Source of the DNA: Lysobacterales bacterium
Lineage (GTDB): Bacteria > Pseudomonadota > Gammaproteobacteria > Xanthomonadales > SZUA-36
Direction: 5' to 3'
Length of the DNA: 57,013 nucleotides
NCBI GenBank assembly: GCA_021648125.1
Contig: JAKITK010000016.1
Location: 1-57,013, forward strand
Part shown: positions 7,424-16,452 of the stretch, in pieces
Numbering within the stretch: position 1 is the stretch's first letter
How the letters are laid out: each line of letters starts with the position of its first letter
Notes under the pieces: generated by a model
The model's input: the letters and a program-made list of their open reading frames with translations, nothing else
Database searches by the model: none
Told to the model about the DNA's origin: nothing
Made by a program: the position numbers and the translations under genes

Positions 7424-8410
7424 TTAAGTTACTGAATACTGAACAATCCGCTGGTCGATGTCACCAAATATTGACTCACCCGCAGTGTTTAACATCTCTA
7501 TATGAATGCGATCACCAAAACTCATAAACGCTGTTTTCGGTTTGCCATCGGCGATGATTTCCAACATCCGTTTTTCAGCCAGACAAGAAGCTCCGCGTGT
7601 GGTGTCCTGATTGGCAATTGTGCCCGAGCCGACAATAGCGCCGGCACACAGCGGGCGGGTTTTAACTGCATGTGCAAGCAATTGCGCAAAGTTAAACTGC
7701 ATATCGACGCCTGCTTCAGGATTACCGAAGAATTCACCATTCAGATTGCTCAGTAGTGGCAGGCTCAATACACTATCCTGCCAGGCATCACCCAGTTCAT
7801 CCGGGGTCACAAAAACAGGTGAGAGCGTCGAACGAGGCTTGGAATGCAAAAAGCCAAAACCTTTGGCTAGTTCACCCGGAATCAAGTTGCGCAAACTAAC
7901 ATCGTTGATCAAACCAATCAGCTGGATGTGATCAGCAGCGGCGGTAGCATCAATCCCCATGGGTACATCATCAGTAATAATAATCACTTCAGATTCAAAA
8001 TCAATCCCGTAATCTTCCGAAATAACCGCCACATCCTCACGCGGGCCGAGAAAGCCGCTACTAGTACCTTGGTACATTAACGGGTCGACATAAAATGATT
8101 CCGGCACTTGCGCACCACGAGCTTTACGCACCCGCTCTACATGCGGCAGGTAAGCACTGCCATCTACAAATTCATAGGCGCGTGGCAGTGGTGCGGCTAG
8201 CATCTCGAAATGTAACGGTAGTGATTCAAGTTCACCGGCATTCAGCTGTTCTGAAAGTGCATTCAGTCGAGGGGCTGCCGTATCCCAGTTGTCCAGCGCC
8301 GCTTGCATGGTTGTTGCTACGGAGTCTGCACTGATATAACGATCCAGCCCACGGGAAACAATAATCAGGCTGCCATCGCGTCCGCCTTGTTTGAGTGATG
8401 CAAGTTTCAT
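7424..8410 (-). CDS. fahA: Fumarylacetoacetase
   Basis: 328 residues of the short bacterial fumarylacetoacetate hydrolase type. It splits fumarylacetoacetate into fumarate and acetoacetate, the last step of tyrosine catabolism. Typical blocks are present: AYEFVDGSAYLPHVERVRKARGA, PLMYQGTSSGFLGPREDV, the metal-binding FESEVIIITDDVPMG, and GSGTIANQDTTRGASCLAEKR. An AAAGGA precedes the ATG. It is transcribed divergently from a marR gene across a 126-bp region holding a palindromic site. The earlier enzymes of the route (hpd, hmgA) are not in this window. Confidence 0.93.
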   Translation of the reverse strand: MKLASLKQGGRDGSLIIVSRGLDRYISADSVATTMQAALDNWDTAAPRLNALSEQLNAGELESLPLHFEMLAAPLPRAYEFVDGSAYLPHVERVRKARGAQVPESFYVDPLMYQGTSSGFLGPREDVAVISEDYGIDFESEVIIITDDVPMGIDATAAADHIQLIGLINDVSLRNLIPGELAKGFGFLHSKPRSTLSPVFVTPDELGDAWQDSVLSLPLLSNLNGEFFGNPEAGVDMQFNFAQLLAHAVKTRPLCAGAIVGSGTIANQDTTRGASCLAEKRMLEIIADGKPKTAFMSFGDRIHIEMLNTAGESIFGDIDQRIVQYSVT

Positions 8411-8474
8411 AGATTTGTCCTTTGAAATGTAGTTAAGCAGATTGTAAAATATGTAACTTATAATAACCTAGAAC

Positions 8475-8494
8475 ATAGTTTCATTTGTAACTAT
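8475..8494. promoter_or_regulatory. Candidate MarR operator between fahA and marR
   Basis: ATAGTTTCATTTGTAACTAT is an imperfect 20-bp palindrome (arms ATAGTTtCA / TGtAACTAT, one mismatch). Its right edge overlaps a TATAAT at 8492-8497 that would be the -10 box of the marR gene. The size and position fit autoregulation of a MarR dimer together with control of fahA-maiA. The site is inferred from symmetry only. Confidence 0.5.
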
Positions 8495-8536
8495 AATGGC
8501 TTTGTTGTATAACTATCCTGTTTTGTGAGGGCATGT

Positions 8537-8965
8537 ATGCCAATTGAATTTGATCTAGAACAATTTTTGCCCTACCGACTATCGTTGTTGTCAAACCGGA
8601 TTTCCGGAGACATTGCAGAAAGCTACCGTGACAGCCAACAGATCAGCATCTCAGATTGGCGAATTATAGCCGTTCTCGGGCAGTACCCTAACAGTACTGC
8701 AACGGAGCTGAAACATTATACTGCCATGGGTAAGGTAGGAATTTCAAGAGCGGTAAAACACCTAACTCAACGCCAGTTAGTCACTTCAGAAAACCACGAA
8801 CATGATCGGCGTGCGCGAAAGCTAACGCTGACGAAAGCGGGGCAGCAACTACGGGCTGAAGTGATCCCGAAAATCAGTGCCTGTGAACAGAAATTGACTT
8901 CGGTATTAACGAAAACTGAGATTGAAAAATTCGGCGAGATTATCGACAAACTTCTAAACGCCTGA
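8537..8965 (+). CDS. MarR-family transcriptional regulator
   Basis: 142 residues with a winged helix-turn-helix: ISDWRIIAVLGQYPNSTATELKHYTAMGKVGISRAVKHLTQRQLV is the recognition region, and the wing carries HEHDRRARKLTLTKAG, the conserved MarR DxR motif. The ATG at 8537 is preferred to the GTG at 8525 because GAGGG lies five bases upstream. Being divergent from fahA-maiA with a palindrome between, it most likely represses aromatic amino acid catabolism in response to an intermediate. The ligand is not deducible. Confidence 0.88.
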   Translation: MPIEFDLEQFLPYRLSLLSNRISGDIAESYRDSQQISISDWRIIAVLGQYPNSTATELKHYTAMGKVGISRAVKHLTQRQLVTSENHEHDRRARKLTLTKAGQQLRAEVIPKISACEQKLTSVLTKTEIEKFGEIIDKLLNA

Positions 8966-9174
8966 ATAAACCCTTGCCATGCGGATAATATTGCAGATAA
9001 TTATGCTCGGCGGTAAATTTATTTTCCGAGTTTAGTAATCTCAGCGGCTTGCAGGGGTATAATACCGCTTCACTCTGGCCGAGCAGAGAATATGCCTGGC
9101 TATCAGGTAAACCAGACAAATGCCCGTAACACCCGGCATAAATTACACATAACATAAATAACAGGATGAAGAAA

Positions 9175-10248
9175 ATGTCTGCAACGGTTGCTTCTTTTTC
9201 AGTTGAGTATCATCAGTTTCTCGATCGCGATGGTCGCCTTATCGGGGATGATATTCCTGAGTTGGCTAAAGATTTCGAAAAATTGATTTCTATATACAAA
9301 CTCATGGTTCAAACCCGGACTTTTGATTTCAAGGCGATTGCCCTGCAAAGAACGGGCAAGCTGGGAACTTATGCCTCCTGCCTCGGCCATGAGGCGGCAC
9401 AAATCAGCATCGGCTCGGCCATGCGCGAAGAAGACTGTTTTGCGCCCATGTACCGGGACTACGGAACCCAGTTGTACCGTGGTGTAACTATGACCGAAAT
9501 CCTGCTCTATTGGGGTGGCGACGAGCGCGGCAGTGACTATTCTGGCCCACGCCATGATTTTGCCTGGTGCGTGCCAATTGCTACCCAGTGCCTGCATGCT
9601 GCCGGTGCTGCCATGGTTTACAAACTGCGCGATGAAAAACGCGTGGCCGTCACCGTTGTAGGTGATGGCGGCAGTTCTAAGGGCGATGTTCTGGAAGCTA
9701 TAAATGCCGCCAGCGCCTATGACCTGCCTCTAGTTATCGTAATTATGAACAACCAGTGGGCCATTTCTGTACCGCGATCAAAACAAAATCGCGCCAAGAC
9801 ACTGGCGCAAAAAGGTCTGGGTGCAGGCCTGCATTCCGCTCAAGTCGATGGCAATGATTACATTGCTAGCCACTTGGTAATGGAAGAAGCCATCGAACGA
9901 GCTCGCAATGGTGAAGGTGCCAGTGTTATCGAAATGATCACCTATCGCCTCACAGATCACACAACCGCTGATGATGCCAGTCGTTACCGTGAAAACGCAG
10001 AAGTCGAAGAAGCCTGGAAATCAGAGCCTATCGCTCGTTTGCGAAAATACCTTGAAAGCGAAGGGCAATGGGATGATAAAAAACAGTCAAAACTGGAAAA
10101 AGAGGTGGCGGAAGTGATTGATGTAGCGGTTAAGGAATACTTAAACACCCCCTCACCCGGAATTGCCTCTATGTTTGATTATATGTATGCGGAGTTACCG
10201 CATGATTTACAGGCGCAAAAAGAATTTGCCTTAAAGGAGGCTGAATAA
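9175..10248 (+). CDS. pdhA: 2-oxoacid (pyruvate-type) dehydrogenase E1 component, alpha subunit
   Basis: 357 residues. It binds thiamine diphosphate and decarboxylates a 2-oxoacid as an alpha2beta2 E1. The ThDP motif runs from GDGGSSKGDVLEA (GDG) to NNQWAISVPRSKQN. The SKGD variant and the VPRSKQ follow-on are typical of PdhA of the Bacillus type rather than of branched-chain E1 alpha (GDGATAESD). TADDASRYR matches the phosphorylation-loop region. The start at 9175 is chosen over 9166 because AGGA is at the right distance. The gene overlaps the E1 beta start by one base. No E3 gene follows, so lipoamide dehydrogenase must be shared. Substrate preference (pyruvate or branched-chain) is not proven. 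Confidence 0.85.
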   Translation: MSATVASFSVEYHQFLDRDGRLIGDDIPELAKDFEKLISIYKLMVQTRTFDFKAIALQRTGKLGTYASCLGHEAAQISIGSAMREEDCFAPMYRDYGTQLYRGVTMTEILLYWGGDERGSDYSGPRHDFAWCVPIATQCLHAAGAAMVYKLRDEKRVAVTVVGDGGSSKGDVLEAINAASAYDLPLVIVIMNNQWAISVPRSKQNRAKTLAQKGLGAGLHSAQVDGNDYIASHLVMEEAIERARNGEGASVIEMITYRLTDHTTADDASRYRENAEVEEAWKSEPIARLRKYLESEGQWDDKKQSKLEKEVAEVIDVAVKEYLNTPSPGIASMFDYMYAELPHDLQAQKEFALKEAE

Positions 10249-11228
10249 TGCCTAAGGTAGCAATGGTTGAAGCCCTGAGTCTGGCCATGGGTTCGGAACT
10301 GCGTGCGGATAAAGACATGGTCATCATGGGTGAGGATGTCGGCATTAACGGCGGTGTTTTCCGGGCTACATCAGGCCTACAGGAAGAGTTTGGTGATTTA
10401 CGCGTCATTGATACTCCACTGGCTGAAACCATGATTTGCGGCATGGCTGTGGGTATGGCTGCTCAAGGTATGCGACCGGTGATAGAAGCCCAGTTTATGG
10501 GTTTTGTCTACGCCATGGTCGACCACATGATTTCGCATGCCGGACGGATGCGCCACCGCACCCGGGGCCGTTTGAGCTGCCCTATGGTTCTACGCATGCC
10601 ATTTGGTGGTGGTATTCATGCACCAGAGCATCATTCTGAGTCTACAGAAGCTATGTTTGCGCATATGCCGGGCATTCGAGTGGTAATCCCCTCCTCCCCC
10701 AGCCGTGCCTATGGTCTGCTGTTGGCTTCTATTCGTGACCCCGACCCAGTGGTGTTTTTAGAGCCTAAACGGATTTACCGCTGGGGTAAGGAAGAAGTCG
10801 AGGACGATGGTGAAGAATTGCCGCTGGATGTCTGTTTCCTCCTGCGTGACGGCACTGATGTAACCCTGGTTAGCTGGGGTGCGATGATCAAAGAAACTCT
10901 GGAAGCCGCTGATAAATTAGCAGAACAAGGCATCAGCGCAGAAGTGATCGATGTTGCTACTATCAGCCCTCTGGATATGGATACCATCATTGAGTCGGTA
11001 GAAAAAACCGGGCGCTGTGTCATTATTGCCGAAGCCGCTAGGCATTGCGGAGTAGCTGCTGAAATTGCTGCCAACCTCGCCGACCGCGGCATCTATAATT
11101 TACTCGCACCGGTCAAACGGGTCACAGGTTATGATACTGTTATACCACTCTATCGGATGGAAATGAAGTATCTGCCAAGCGTAGAACGCATCCTCAACAC
11201 TGTTAAAAAGGTCTTTGCTGTCTCATGA
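10248..11228 (+). CDS. pdhB: 2-oxoacid (pyruvate-type) dehydrogenase E1 component, beta subunit
   Basis: 326 residues, the usual length. Family blocks: ALSLAMGSELRADKDMVIMGEDVGINGGVFRAT, LRVIDTPLAETMICGMAVGMA, and EAQFMGFVYAMVDHMISHAGRMRHRTRG. The transketolase C-terminal domain has VTLVSWGAMIKETLEAA and EVIDVATISPLDMDTI. AAGGAGG stands seven bases before the ATG, and the start overlaps the E1 alpha stop (TAATG). It completes the heterotetrameric E1. The order alpha-beta-E2 is the usual one. Confidence 0.87.
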   Translation: MPKVAMVEALSLAMGSELRADKDMVIMGEDVGINGGVFRATSGLQEEFGDLRVIDTPLAETMICGMAVGMAAQGMRPVIEAQFMGFVYAMVDHMISHAGRMRHRTRGRLSCPMVLRMPFGGGIHAPEHHSESTEAMFAHMPGIRVVIPSSPSRAYGLLLASIRDPDPVVFLEPKRIYRWGKEEVEDDGEELPLDVCFLLRDGTDVTLVSWGAMIKETLEAADKLAEQGISAEVIDVATISPLDMDTIIESVEKTGRCVIIAEAARHCGVAAEIAANLADRGIYNLLAPVKRVTGYDTVIPLYRMEMKYLPSVERILNTVKKVFAVS

Positions 11229-12451
11229 TGATTTTTAAATTACCCGATCTTGCTGAGGGCCTGCCAGATGCAGAAATTGTTGAATGGTTGGTTGCTGAAG
11301 GCGATGAAGTCACTGAAGACCAACCCATGGTTTCTATGGAAACCGCCAAAGCTGTGGTCGAAGTTCCGAGCCCGTACACCGGCAAAATTGTTAAATTTTA
11401 TGGCCAGGCAGGTGATGTTATCAATACCCACGACCCGCTGGCGGGTTTCGAGGTGGACGGCGAGGCAGCGGAAGAAGTGGCCGCGGAGCCAAAGGCAGAA
11501 ATATCGCCTGAAGAAAATAATTCCGATTCTGGTACTGTAGTTGGCGAAATGGAAACCAGCAATAAAGTGGTCAGTGATGCCGCTCTGATCGGCGGCGTAA
11601 AAGTCACCCCGGCAGTCCGGGCGATGGCGCGTAAGTTAAAGATTGATCTTGCCAGCGTGCCTGCAACCGGCAAAGGCGGGGTAGTTACCGCCAAAGATGT
11701 GAAAGCTTATGCTGCATCGCCAAATGCACAAAAAGCATCTGCACCGAAGCCTGCTGCAACAGTAACTCCAAGTAGCCGCCCTGCCCCAGCACCTGCAGCC
11801 CGCGTAGAAACCAGCGGCGAGTGGGAAAATATTCGTGGTACTCGACGGACCATGGCAAGAATCATGTCTGCCGCACAATCAGAAGTCGTTGCCACCACTT
11901 TAATGGATGATGCAGATATTCATGCCTGGCAGCACGACCAAGACATTACTGTACGCTTGTTACGCTGCCTCTGGGCTGGTGCCCAGGCCGAACCCGGCTT
12001 GAATGCCTGGTATGACGGTAAACAAAACATGCGCATGCTACATAAAGGCATGGATGTTGGCATGGCAGTAGATACTGCTGATGGCTTGTTTGTGGCCGCA
12101 TTACGCGATGTTCACAGCAAGTCCCCTGGGGATATCCGTAGTGATATAAACCGTTTGCGGGATAATGTTATCAATCGCAGCATTCCACCGGAAGACCTCA
12201 AGGATTACACCATTGTGTTGTCCAACTTTGGTGTTTTTGCCGGTCGTTATGCCACCCCGATCGTAACCCCGCCGTGTGTATCTATTATCGCTGCCGGTAA
12301 ATTACGCAACGAAGTGGTACCAATACTCGGAGGTTTTGAAGTGCATCGCATGATTCCGCTGTCATTGACTTTCGATCATCGTGCCAGCACCGGTGGCGAA
12401 GCCGCGCGTTTCCTCAAAGCCATGATCGAGGATTTAGCCCTGCCAGAATAA
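11225..12451 (+). CDS. pdhC: 2-oxoacid dehydrogenase E2 (dihydrolipoamide acyltransferase)
   Basis: 408 residues. Domain order: one lipoyl domain (1-75, lipoyl-lysine in METAKAVVEV at Lys42); an acidic linker; a peripheral subunit-binding domain (about 122-158, VTPAVRAMARKLKIDL...GGVVTAKDV); an Ala/Pro linker; and a catalytic domain from about 178. The catalytic histidine is in FDHRASTGGEAARFL (His385). The usual HxxxDG motif is HxxxTG here, with threonine at 389 in place of aspartate; the GGEAARF form occurs in a subgroup of proteobacterial E2 proteins. The start overlaps the E1 beta stop by four bases. A strong hairpin follows at 12455-12486. Confidence 0.88.
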   Translation: MMIFKLPDLAEGLPDAEIVEWLVAEGDEVTEDQPMVSMETAKAVVEVPSPYTGKIVKFYGQAGDVINTHDPLAGFEVDGEAAEEVAAEPKAEISPEENNSDSGTVVGEMETSNKVVSDAALIGGVKVTPAVRAMARKLKIDLASVPATGKGGVVTAKDVKAYAASPNAQKASAPKPAATVTPSSRPAPAPAARVETSGEWENIRGTRRTMARIMSAAQSEVVATTLMDDADIHAWQHDQDITVRLLRCLWAGAQAEPGLNAWYDGKQNMRMLHKGMDVGMAVDTADGLFVAALRDVHSKSPGDIRSDINRLRDNVINRSIPPEDLKDYTIVLSNFGVFAGRYATPIVTPPCVSIIAAGKLRNEVVPILGGFEVHRMIPLSLTFDHRASTGGEAARFLKAMIEDLALPE

Positions 12452-12454
12452 TTC

Positions 12455-12486
12455 CGCTAGGGTGGGCATAAATGCCCACCCTAGCG
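12455..12486. terminator. REP-type hairpin between convergent pdhC and gltX
   Basis: A perfect 15-bp stem CGCTAGGGTGGGCAT with a two-base loop and its complement. The GGGTGGGCATAAATGCCC core also makes up the arms of the element at 15645-15739, so this is a REP-family unit placed where it can terminate transcription from both sides. No T-run follows. A second small inverted repeat, GTTAGCG/GCGTAAC, follows at 12493-12509. Confidence 0.6.
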
Positions 12487-12522
12487 CTGCTGTTAGCGAA
12501 GCGTAACGGACTTCAATTCTGA

Positions 12523-13941
12523 CTATAAAGCGGCTTCGCGTTTAGCTATAAATGCTAACGCCATATCTATTCGCTGCAGACATCGCTTTTTGCCTACCAG
12601 CCATAAAGTTTTATCGATTGATGGTGACACCCCACTACCGCAAACTGCAACCCTCAACGGCTGGGCAATTTTACCCATATTCAAATCCATGGCTGCTGCT
12701 GTATCAATAATCGCCTGGTGCAGATTTTCTGGAGTCCAGTCTGAAATATCTTCTAGCGCAGCCCGAATCGCTTCAACTGGCTCACGGCTTACCGGGCGCA
12801 AGTTTTTCTTCGCTGCATTGGCATCAAACTCTTCAAAATCTTCAAAAAACATTCGACTTAGCTCAGCCATTTCTTTTAAGGTTTTTACCCGCTCAGCCTG
12901 CACATCGACGATATCTGTCAGCGCTGGTCCTGTAGAGCTGTCTATACCCAGTAATTCAAACTGCCAGGCCAACGCTGCGGTCACTTGTGTTGCGGGGAGG
13001 GTTCTCATCCAGTGCTGATTCAGCCAGTTCAGTTTTTCGGTATTAAAGCTAGATGGTTTGCGATTTACATCGCTAATATCGAACAAACGAATCATATCCT
13101 CAATACTGAAAACTTCTTCATCCCCATGCGACCAACCCAGACGCACCAGATAATTTAATAGGGCTTCGGGCAAGTACCCATCATTTCGATACTGGGTAAC
13201 ACCGACTGCCCCGTGGCGTTTGGATAGTCGCGCACCGTCTTCTCCCAAAATCATGGGTACATGCCCGAACAGTGGAAGCTCAGCATTCAACGCCTGATAA
13301 ATATTGATTTGTCGCGGGGTATTGTTGATATGGTCGTCACCGCGAATCACATGGGTAATACCCATATCCATATCATCAACAACAACAGTAAAGTTGTAAG
13401 TTGGGGATCCATCCGGACGAGCAATAATAAGGTCATCAAGTTCTTCATTAGAAATACTGATAGAGCCACGCACCAAGTCTGTCCATTCCACAGCACCCTG
13501 TAAGGGGTTACGGAAACGGGTTACCGGTTTTATTTCTACTGGTGCACCAGCTGGATCCATATCTCGACACTTACCGTCATAACGCGGCTTCATGCCAGCC
13601 TCCATCTGCCCTGCCCGAAGTTTTTCCAAGCGATCTTTACTGCAGTAGCAGAGGTATGCCTTATTTTCTGTTGTTAGCTGCTGGATAACTTCGTGGTATC
13701 GAGGAAAACGATCGGTTTGAAATATCGGGCCTTCATCCCATTCCAGCCCCAGCCAGTTCATGCCATCCATAATCGCCTGGATGGATTCCTCAGAAGAGCG
13801 TTCGATATCAGTATCTTCAATCCGCAGGATAAACCTTCCATTATTGGCACGCGCATGCAAATAGGAAAATAACGCAGTACGGGCACCGCCCACATGTAAT
13901 AAACCGGTGGGACTGGGGGCAAAACGAGTTCGTATTGTCAT
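12523..13941 (-). CDS. gltX: Glutamyl-tRNA synthetase
   Basis: 473 residues, like E. coli GltX (471). It charges tRNA-Glu in the cytoplasm. Class I signatures: the HIGH-type [14 protein letters not shown] near residue 10 and the KMSKS-type [12 protein letters not shown]. Also typical are [57 protein letters not shown] and the helical anticodon-binding C-domain. The ATG at 13941 ([13 protein letters not shown]) is taken as start; an upstream in-frame start at 14013 would add 24 residues unlike the family. The Shine-Dalgarno is weak (AAAAGA). It is convergent with pdhC and divergent from mltF. Confidence 0.96.
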   Translation of the reverse strand: MTIRTRFAPSPTGLLHVGGARTALFSYLHARANNGRFILRIEDTDIERSSEESIQAIMDGMNWLGLEWDEGPIFQTDRFPRYHEVIQQLTTENKAYLCYCSKDRLEKLRAGQMEAGMKPRYDGKCRDMDPAGAPVEIKPVTRFRNPLQGAVEWTDLVRGSISISNEELDDLIIARPDGSPTYNFTVVVDDMDMGITHVIRGDDHINNTPRQINIYQALNAELPLFGHVPMILGEDGARLSKRHGAVGVTQYRNDGYLPEALLNYLVRLGWSHGDEEVFSIEDMIRLFDISDVNRKPSSFNTEKLNWLNQHWMRTLPATQVTAALAWQFELLGIDSSTGPALTDIVDVQAERVKTLKEMAELSRMFFEDFEEFDANAAKKNLRPVSREPVEAIRAALEDISDWTPENLHQAIIDTAAAMDLNMGKIAQPLRVAVCGSGVSPSIDKTLWLVGKKRCLQRIDMALAFIAKREAAL

Positions 13942-14110
13942 ATTAATATAGTCTTTTGTTGAAGCGGGAATACCGCTCCATGTAGTTATTTCATTTATTG
14001 CTAGAAGCAACAAATTTTAACAGAAACTGCGCATGCTTTATCAATCCAATTTATCGGAAAAAAGATGCCTGTGACAGGGCTTATCAAAATGTTAATCCAT
14101 CCATCCTAAT

Positions 14111-14137
14111 CAAAGTTGGGATACTGCCCTAACTTTG
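14111..14137. promoter_or_regulatory. Inverted repeat in the gltX-mltF divergent intergenic region
   Basis: CAAAGTTGGG and CCCTAACTTTG pair over ten bases with one bulged A around a six-base spacer. The surrounding 244 bp (13942-14185) between the divergent genes hold no reading frame. A transcription terminator makes little sense between divergent genes, so it may be an operator or mRNA leader structure. Function unknown. Confidence 0.3.
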
Positions 14138-14185
14138 AGCCTGTTTATCCGTTAAGATAAGCTCAGTTCTTCTTGAGGCTATTTT

Positions 14186-15649
14186 TTGGATACGCATTCT
14201 AAGGCAGCAGTCAAACCATCGGGAAAACCAATAGGCAAACCGCTGGGCAAACTACTAATCACACCGTTTACCGGCGTAATTATTGTTCTGCTCTCGCTGT
14301 TTTTTATTAGCTCAGGGAATGATGAGCTCACCCAGGTCGAACAAATCCAGGCGCGTGGTTACCTCACCATGATAACCCGCAATGGTGCTACTTCCTGGTA
14401 TCTCGGGCGAGATGGTGATACCGGCTTTGAATATGACCTGGTGAAAGGTTTTGCCGATTCACTCGGGGTGAAATTGAAAATTCGACCAGCCGCGCGCTTT
14501 CAGGATATGTTTCCCATGCTGAAAGCTGAGGCGGGCGACCTCATTGCCGCTAATGTTAGTCGCACACCCGAGCGTGAAAAATATCTAAATTTTGGACCTG
14601 ATTATGAGCTTGTTGATTCTGTTGTAGTCTATCGGCGCGGCTATAAAAAACCGCGTAAATTAGCGGATTTAATCGGCAATCGCATCCGGGTTATTGCCGG
14701 CTCTAGCCATGAAGCAGAGCTACATAAAGCGCAGCAAGACCTGCCTCAACTGCGTTGGCAGTCCAATAATGACAACAGTGCCGAAGACCTTTTCACTGCT
14801 GTTGCTGAAGGTATTATCGACTACGCGATTGTTGATTCACTGGTTTTTGATATCAACCAGCGATATTTCCCATTGGTAAGAAAAGGCTTTAACCTTGGTC
14901 AGGCACGACCACTTGCTTGGGTACTCCAAGCTGGTGATAAAAGTTTGGAACTGGCCAGCGAAGCCTATTTTGTAGGGCTCAAACAAAACCAGCAGCTCAG
15001 TCAATTTAAATTAAAGTATTTTCAGCAATCAGATAAACTTGGGCATGTGGGAATGTATACCTTTATGGCGCAATTAAAAAAGCGCCTGCCAGCGGTATTG
15101 CCAATTTTCCTTGAAGTGGCACATACCCACAATCTCGAATGGGAATTGCTTGCAGCTATGGGTTATCAGGAGTCCCACTGGGACCCGGATGCGGTTTCAT
15201 TCACCGGTGTACGGGGAATCATGATGTTAACCCGCCAGACAGCATTGCACCTTGGCGTTGCCGACCGTGAAGACCCAACACAGAGCATCGAAGGCGGTGC
15301 CCGCTATATTAACGAACTACTAGGCAAGGTACCCGCACGCATTCCAATGCCCGATCGCCTGTGGATGGCACTGGCGGCGTACAACCTCGGATATGGCCAT
15401 CTTGAGGATGCCAGACGCCTGACCCAAAGCCAGGGCGGCAATCCCGACAGTTGGGCGGATGTTGAAGACACCCTACCCCTGCTCAGTCAGGAAAAATGGT
15501 ATTCAAAAACCCGTTATGGTTATTCCCGCGGCTATGAAGCTGTAAAATATGTGAACAATATACGCGAGTACGCCGAGACCCTCCGTTGGATGCAAGACCG
15601 TAACCACCCGGCGCTAGACACGGCAGAAAACGAGAGAATGGATACCTAG
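14186..15649 (+). CDS. mltF: Membrane-bound lytic murein transglycosylase F
   Basis: 487 residues. An N-terminal membrane/signal segment (GVIIVLLSLFFISSG, about 31-45) is followed by an SBP_bac_3 periplasmic-binding-like domain (about 55-295, with RGYLTMITRNG, GFEYDLVKGFADSLGV, ADLIGNRIRVIAGSSHE). The SLT catalytic domain (about 305-480) has AAMGYQESHWDPDAVSFTGVRGIMML; the glutamate of YQESHW is the catalytic acid, and LAAYNLGYGHLEDAR is also conserved. It cleaves murein glycan to 1,6-anhydromuropeptides. The start is TTG, with GAGG nine bases upstream; no ATG exists before the membrane segment. The stop codon lies inside the arm of a REP element. Confidence 0.92.
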   Translation: MDTHSKAAVKPSGKPIGKPLGKLLITPFTGVIIVLLSLFFISSGNDELTQVEQIQARGYLTMITRNGATSWYLGRDGDTGFEYDLVKGFADSLGVKLKIRPAARFQDMFPMLKAEAGDLIAANVSRTPEREKYLNFGPDYELVDSVVVYRRGYKKPRKLADLIGNRIRVIAGSSHEAELHKAQQDLPQLRWQSNNDNSAEDLFTAVAEGIIDYAIVDSLVFDINQRYFPLVRKGFNLGQARPLAWVLQAGDKSLELASEAYFVGLKQNQQLSQFKLKYFQQSDKLGHVGMYTFMAQLKKRLPAVLPIFLEVAHTHNLEWELLAAMGYQESHWDPDAVSFTGVRGIMMLTRQTALHLGVADREDPTQSIEGGARYINELLGKVPARIPMPDRLWMALAAYNLGYGHLEDARRLTQSQGGNPDSWADVEDTLPLLSQEKWYSKTRYGYSRGYEAVKYVNNIREYAETLRWMQDRNHPALDTAENERMDT

Positions 15650-15739
15650 GGTAGGCATTTATGCCCACGCAATTCAATGTTTTATATGATTTTTTATAGA
15701 TTGTGAGCTTTACGCGTGGGCATAAATATCCACCCTACC
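15645..15739. repeat. REP/BIME-type inverted repeat pair between mltF and dnaQ
   Basis: The left arm CCTAGGGTAGGCATTTATG...CCACGC and right arm GCGTGGGCATAAATAT...CCACCCTACC are nearly complementary over about 25 bases around a 43-bp AT-rich spacer. Each arm shares the GGGTGGGCATAAATGCCC core with the hairpin at 12455-12486. The arms include the stop codons of both convergent genes, so the element forms both 3' ends and probably acts as a bidirectional terminator or mRNA stabiliser. Confidence 0.7.
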
Positions 15740-16436
15740 GGGTCCACACGCACTTGCCATCGCTGGCTTTGTTGATGTCTTCGAGCCGTTGTTTGTGTAA
15801 GCTTAACTCCTCGGCACTCGCACGAATGATGGTAACTTCGCCACGCTCGCTAGCGGGAATTTTTTCTACCGGATGCTCTTCGCTATCTTGCCCGGCAATG
15901 CTCAGGCTCAAATCGGTTTGCCCGCCGGTCATCGCCAGATACACATCTGTCAGAATTTGCGCATCCAGTAAAGCACCATGCAAGGTTCGACTGGTATTGT
16001 CGATATCATAAACCTTGCACAATGCATCCAGAGAATTACGCTGCCCGGGACGCATTTTCCGCGCCATTAGCAATGTATCTAGGACACTACAGTTGTCTTT
16101 TATCTTGCCGTAACCCTGATCTAGCAGCGACAGTTCATAGTCCAAAAACCCCAGATCAAATGAGGCATTATGGATAATCAGTTCGGCACCGTTGATGAAG
16201 TCCATAAACTCGCTAACCACATCGGTAAACAGGGGTTTATCTTTAAGAAACTCGTTGCTGATGCCATGCACTTCCATAGCTCCGGCTTCTACTTCCCGTT
16301 CGGGGTTGAGGTAATAGTGAAACTGCCGCCCGGTAGCTTGGCGTTCGAGTAACTCCAGCGCACCGATTTCAATAATTCGGTGGCCTTGGGTGACTTCCAA
16401 ACCGGTGGTTTCTGTATCCAGAACAATTTGCCGCAT
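15735..16436 (-). CDS. dnaQ: DNA polymerase III epsilon subunit (3'-5' proofreading exonuclease)
   Basis: 233 residues, like E. coli DnaQ (243). It proofreads for the replicative polymerase. The DEDDh motifs are present: ExoI VLDTETTGL near the N-terminus, ExoII NASFDLGFLDYEL, and ExoIII HGALLDAQIL with the catalytic His and Asp. The C-terminal tail, which contacts the alpha subunit, is present. The start at MRQIVLDTETTGL (16436) is preferred; the frame is open 75 bases further upstream, but that would overlap rnhA. rnhA lies immediately upstream in the same direction, whereas in E. coli the two genes are divergent. Confidence 0.95.
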   Translation of the reverse strand: MRQIVLDTETTGLEVTQGHRIIEIGALELLERQATGRQFHYYLNPEREVEAGAMEVHGISNEFLKDKPLFTDVVSEFMDFINGAELIIHNASFDLGFLDYELSLLDQGYGKIKDNCSVLDTLLMARKMRPGQRNSLDALCKVYDIDNTSRTLHGALLDAQILTDVYLAMTGGQTDLSLSIAGQDSEEHPVEKIPASERGEVTIIRASAEELSLHKQRLEDINKASDGKCVWTR

Positions 16437-16452
16437 AGTCTCTATTTCTTCT

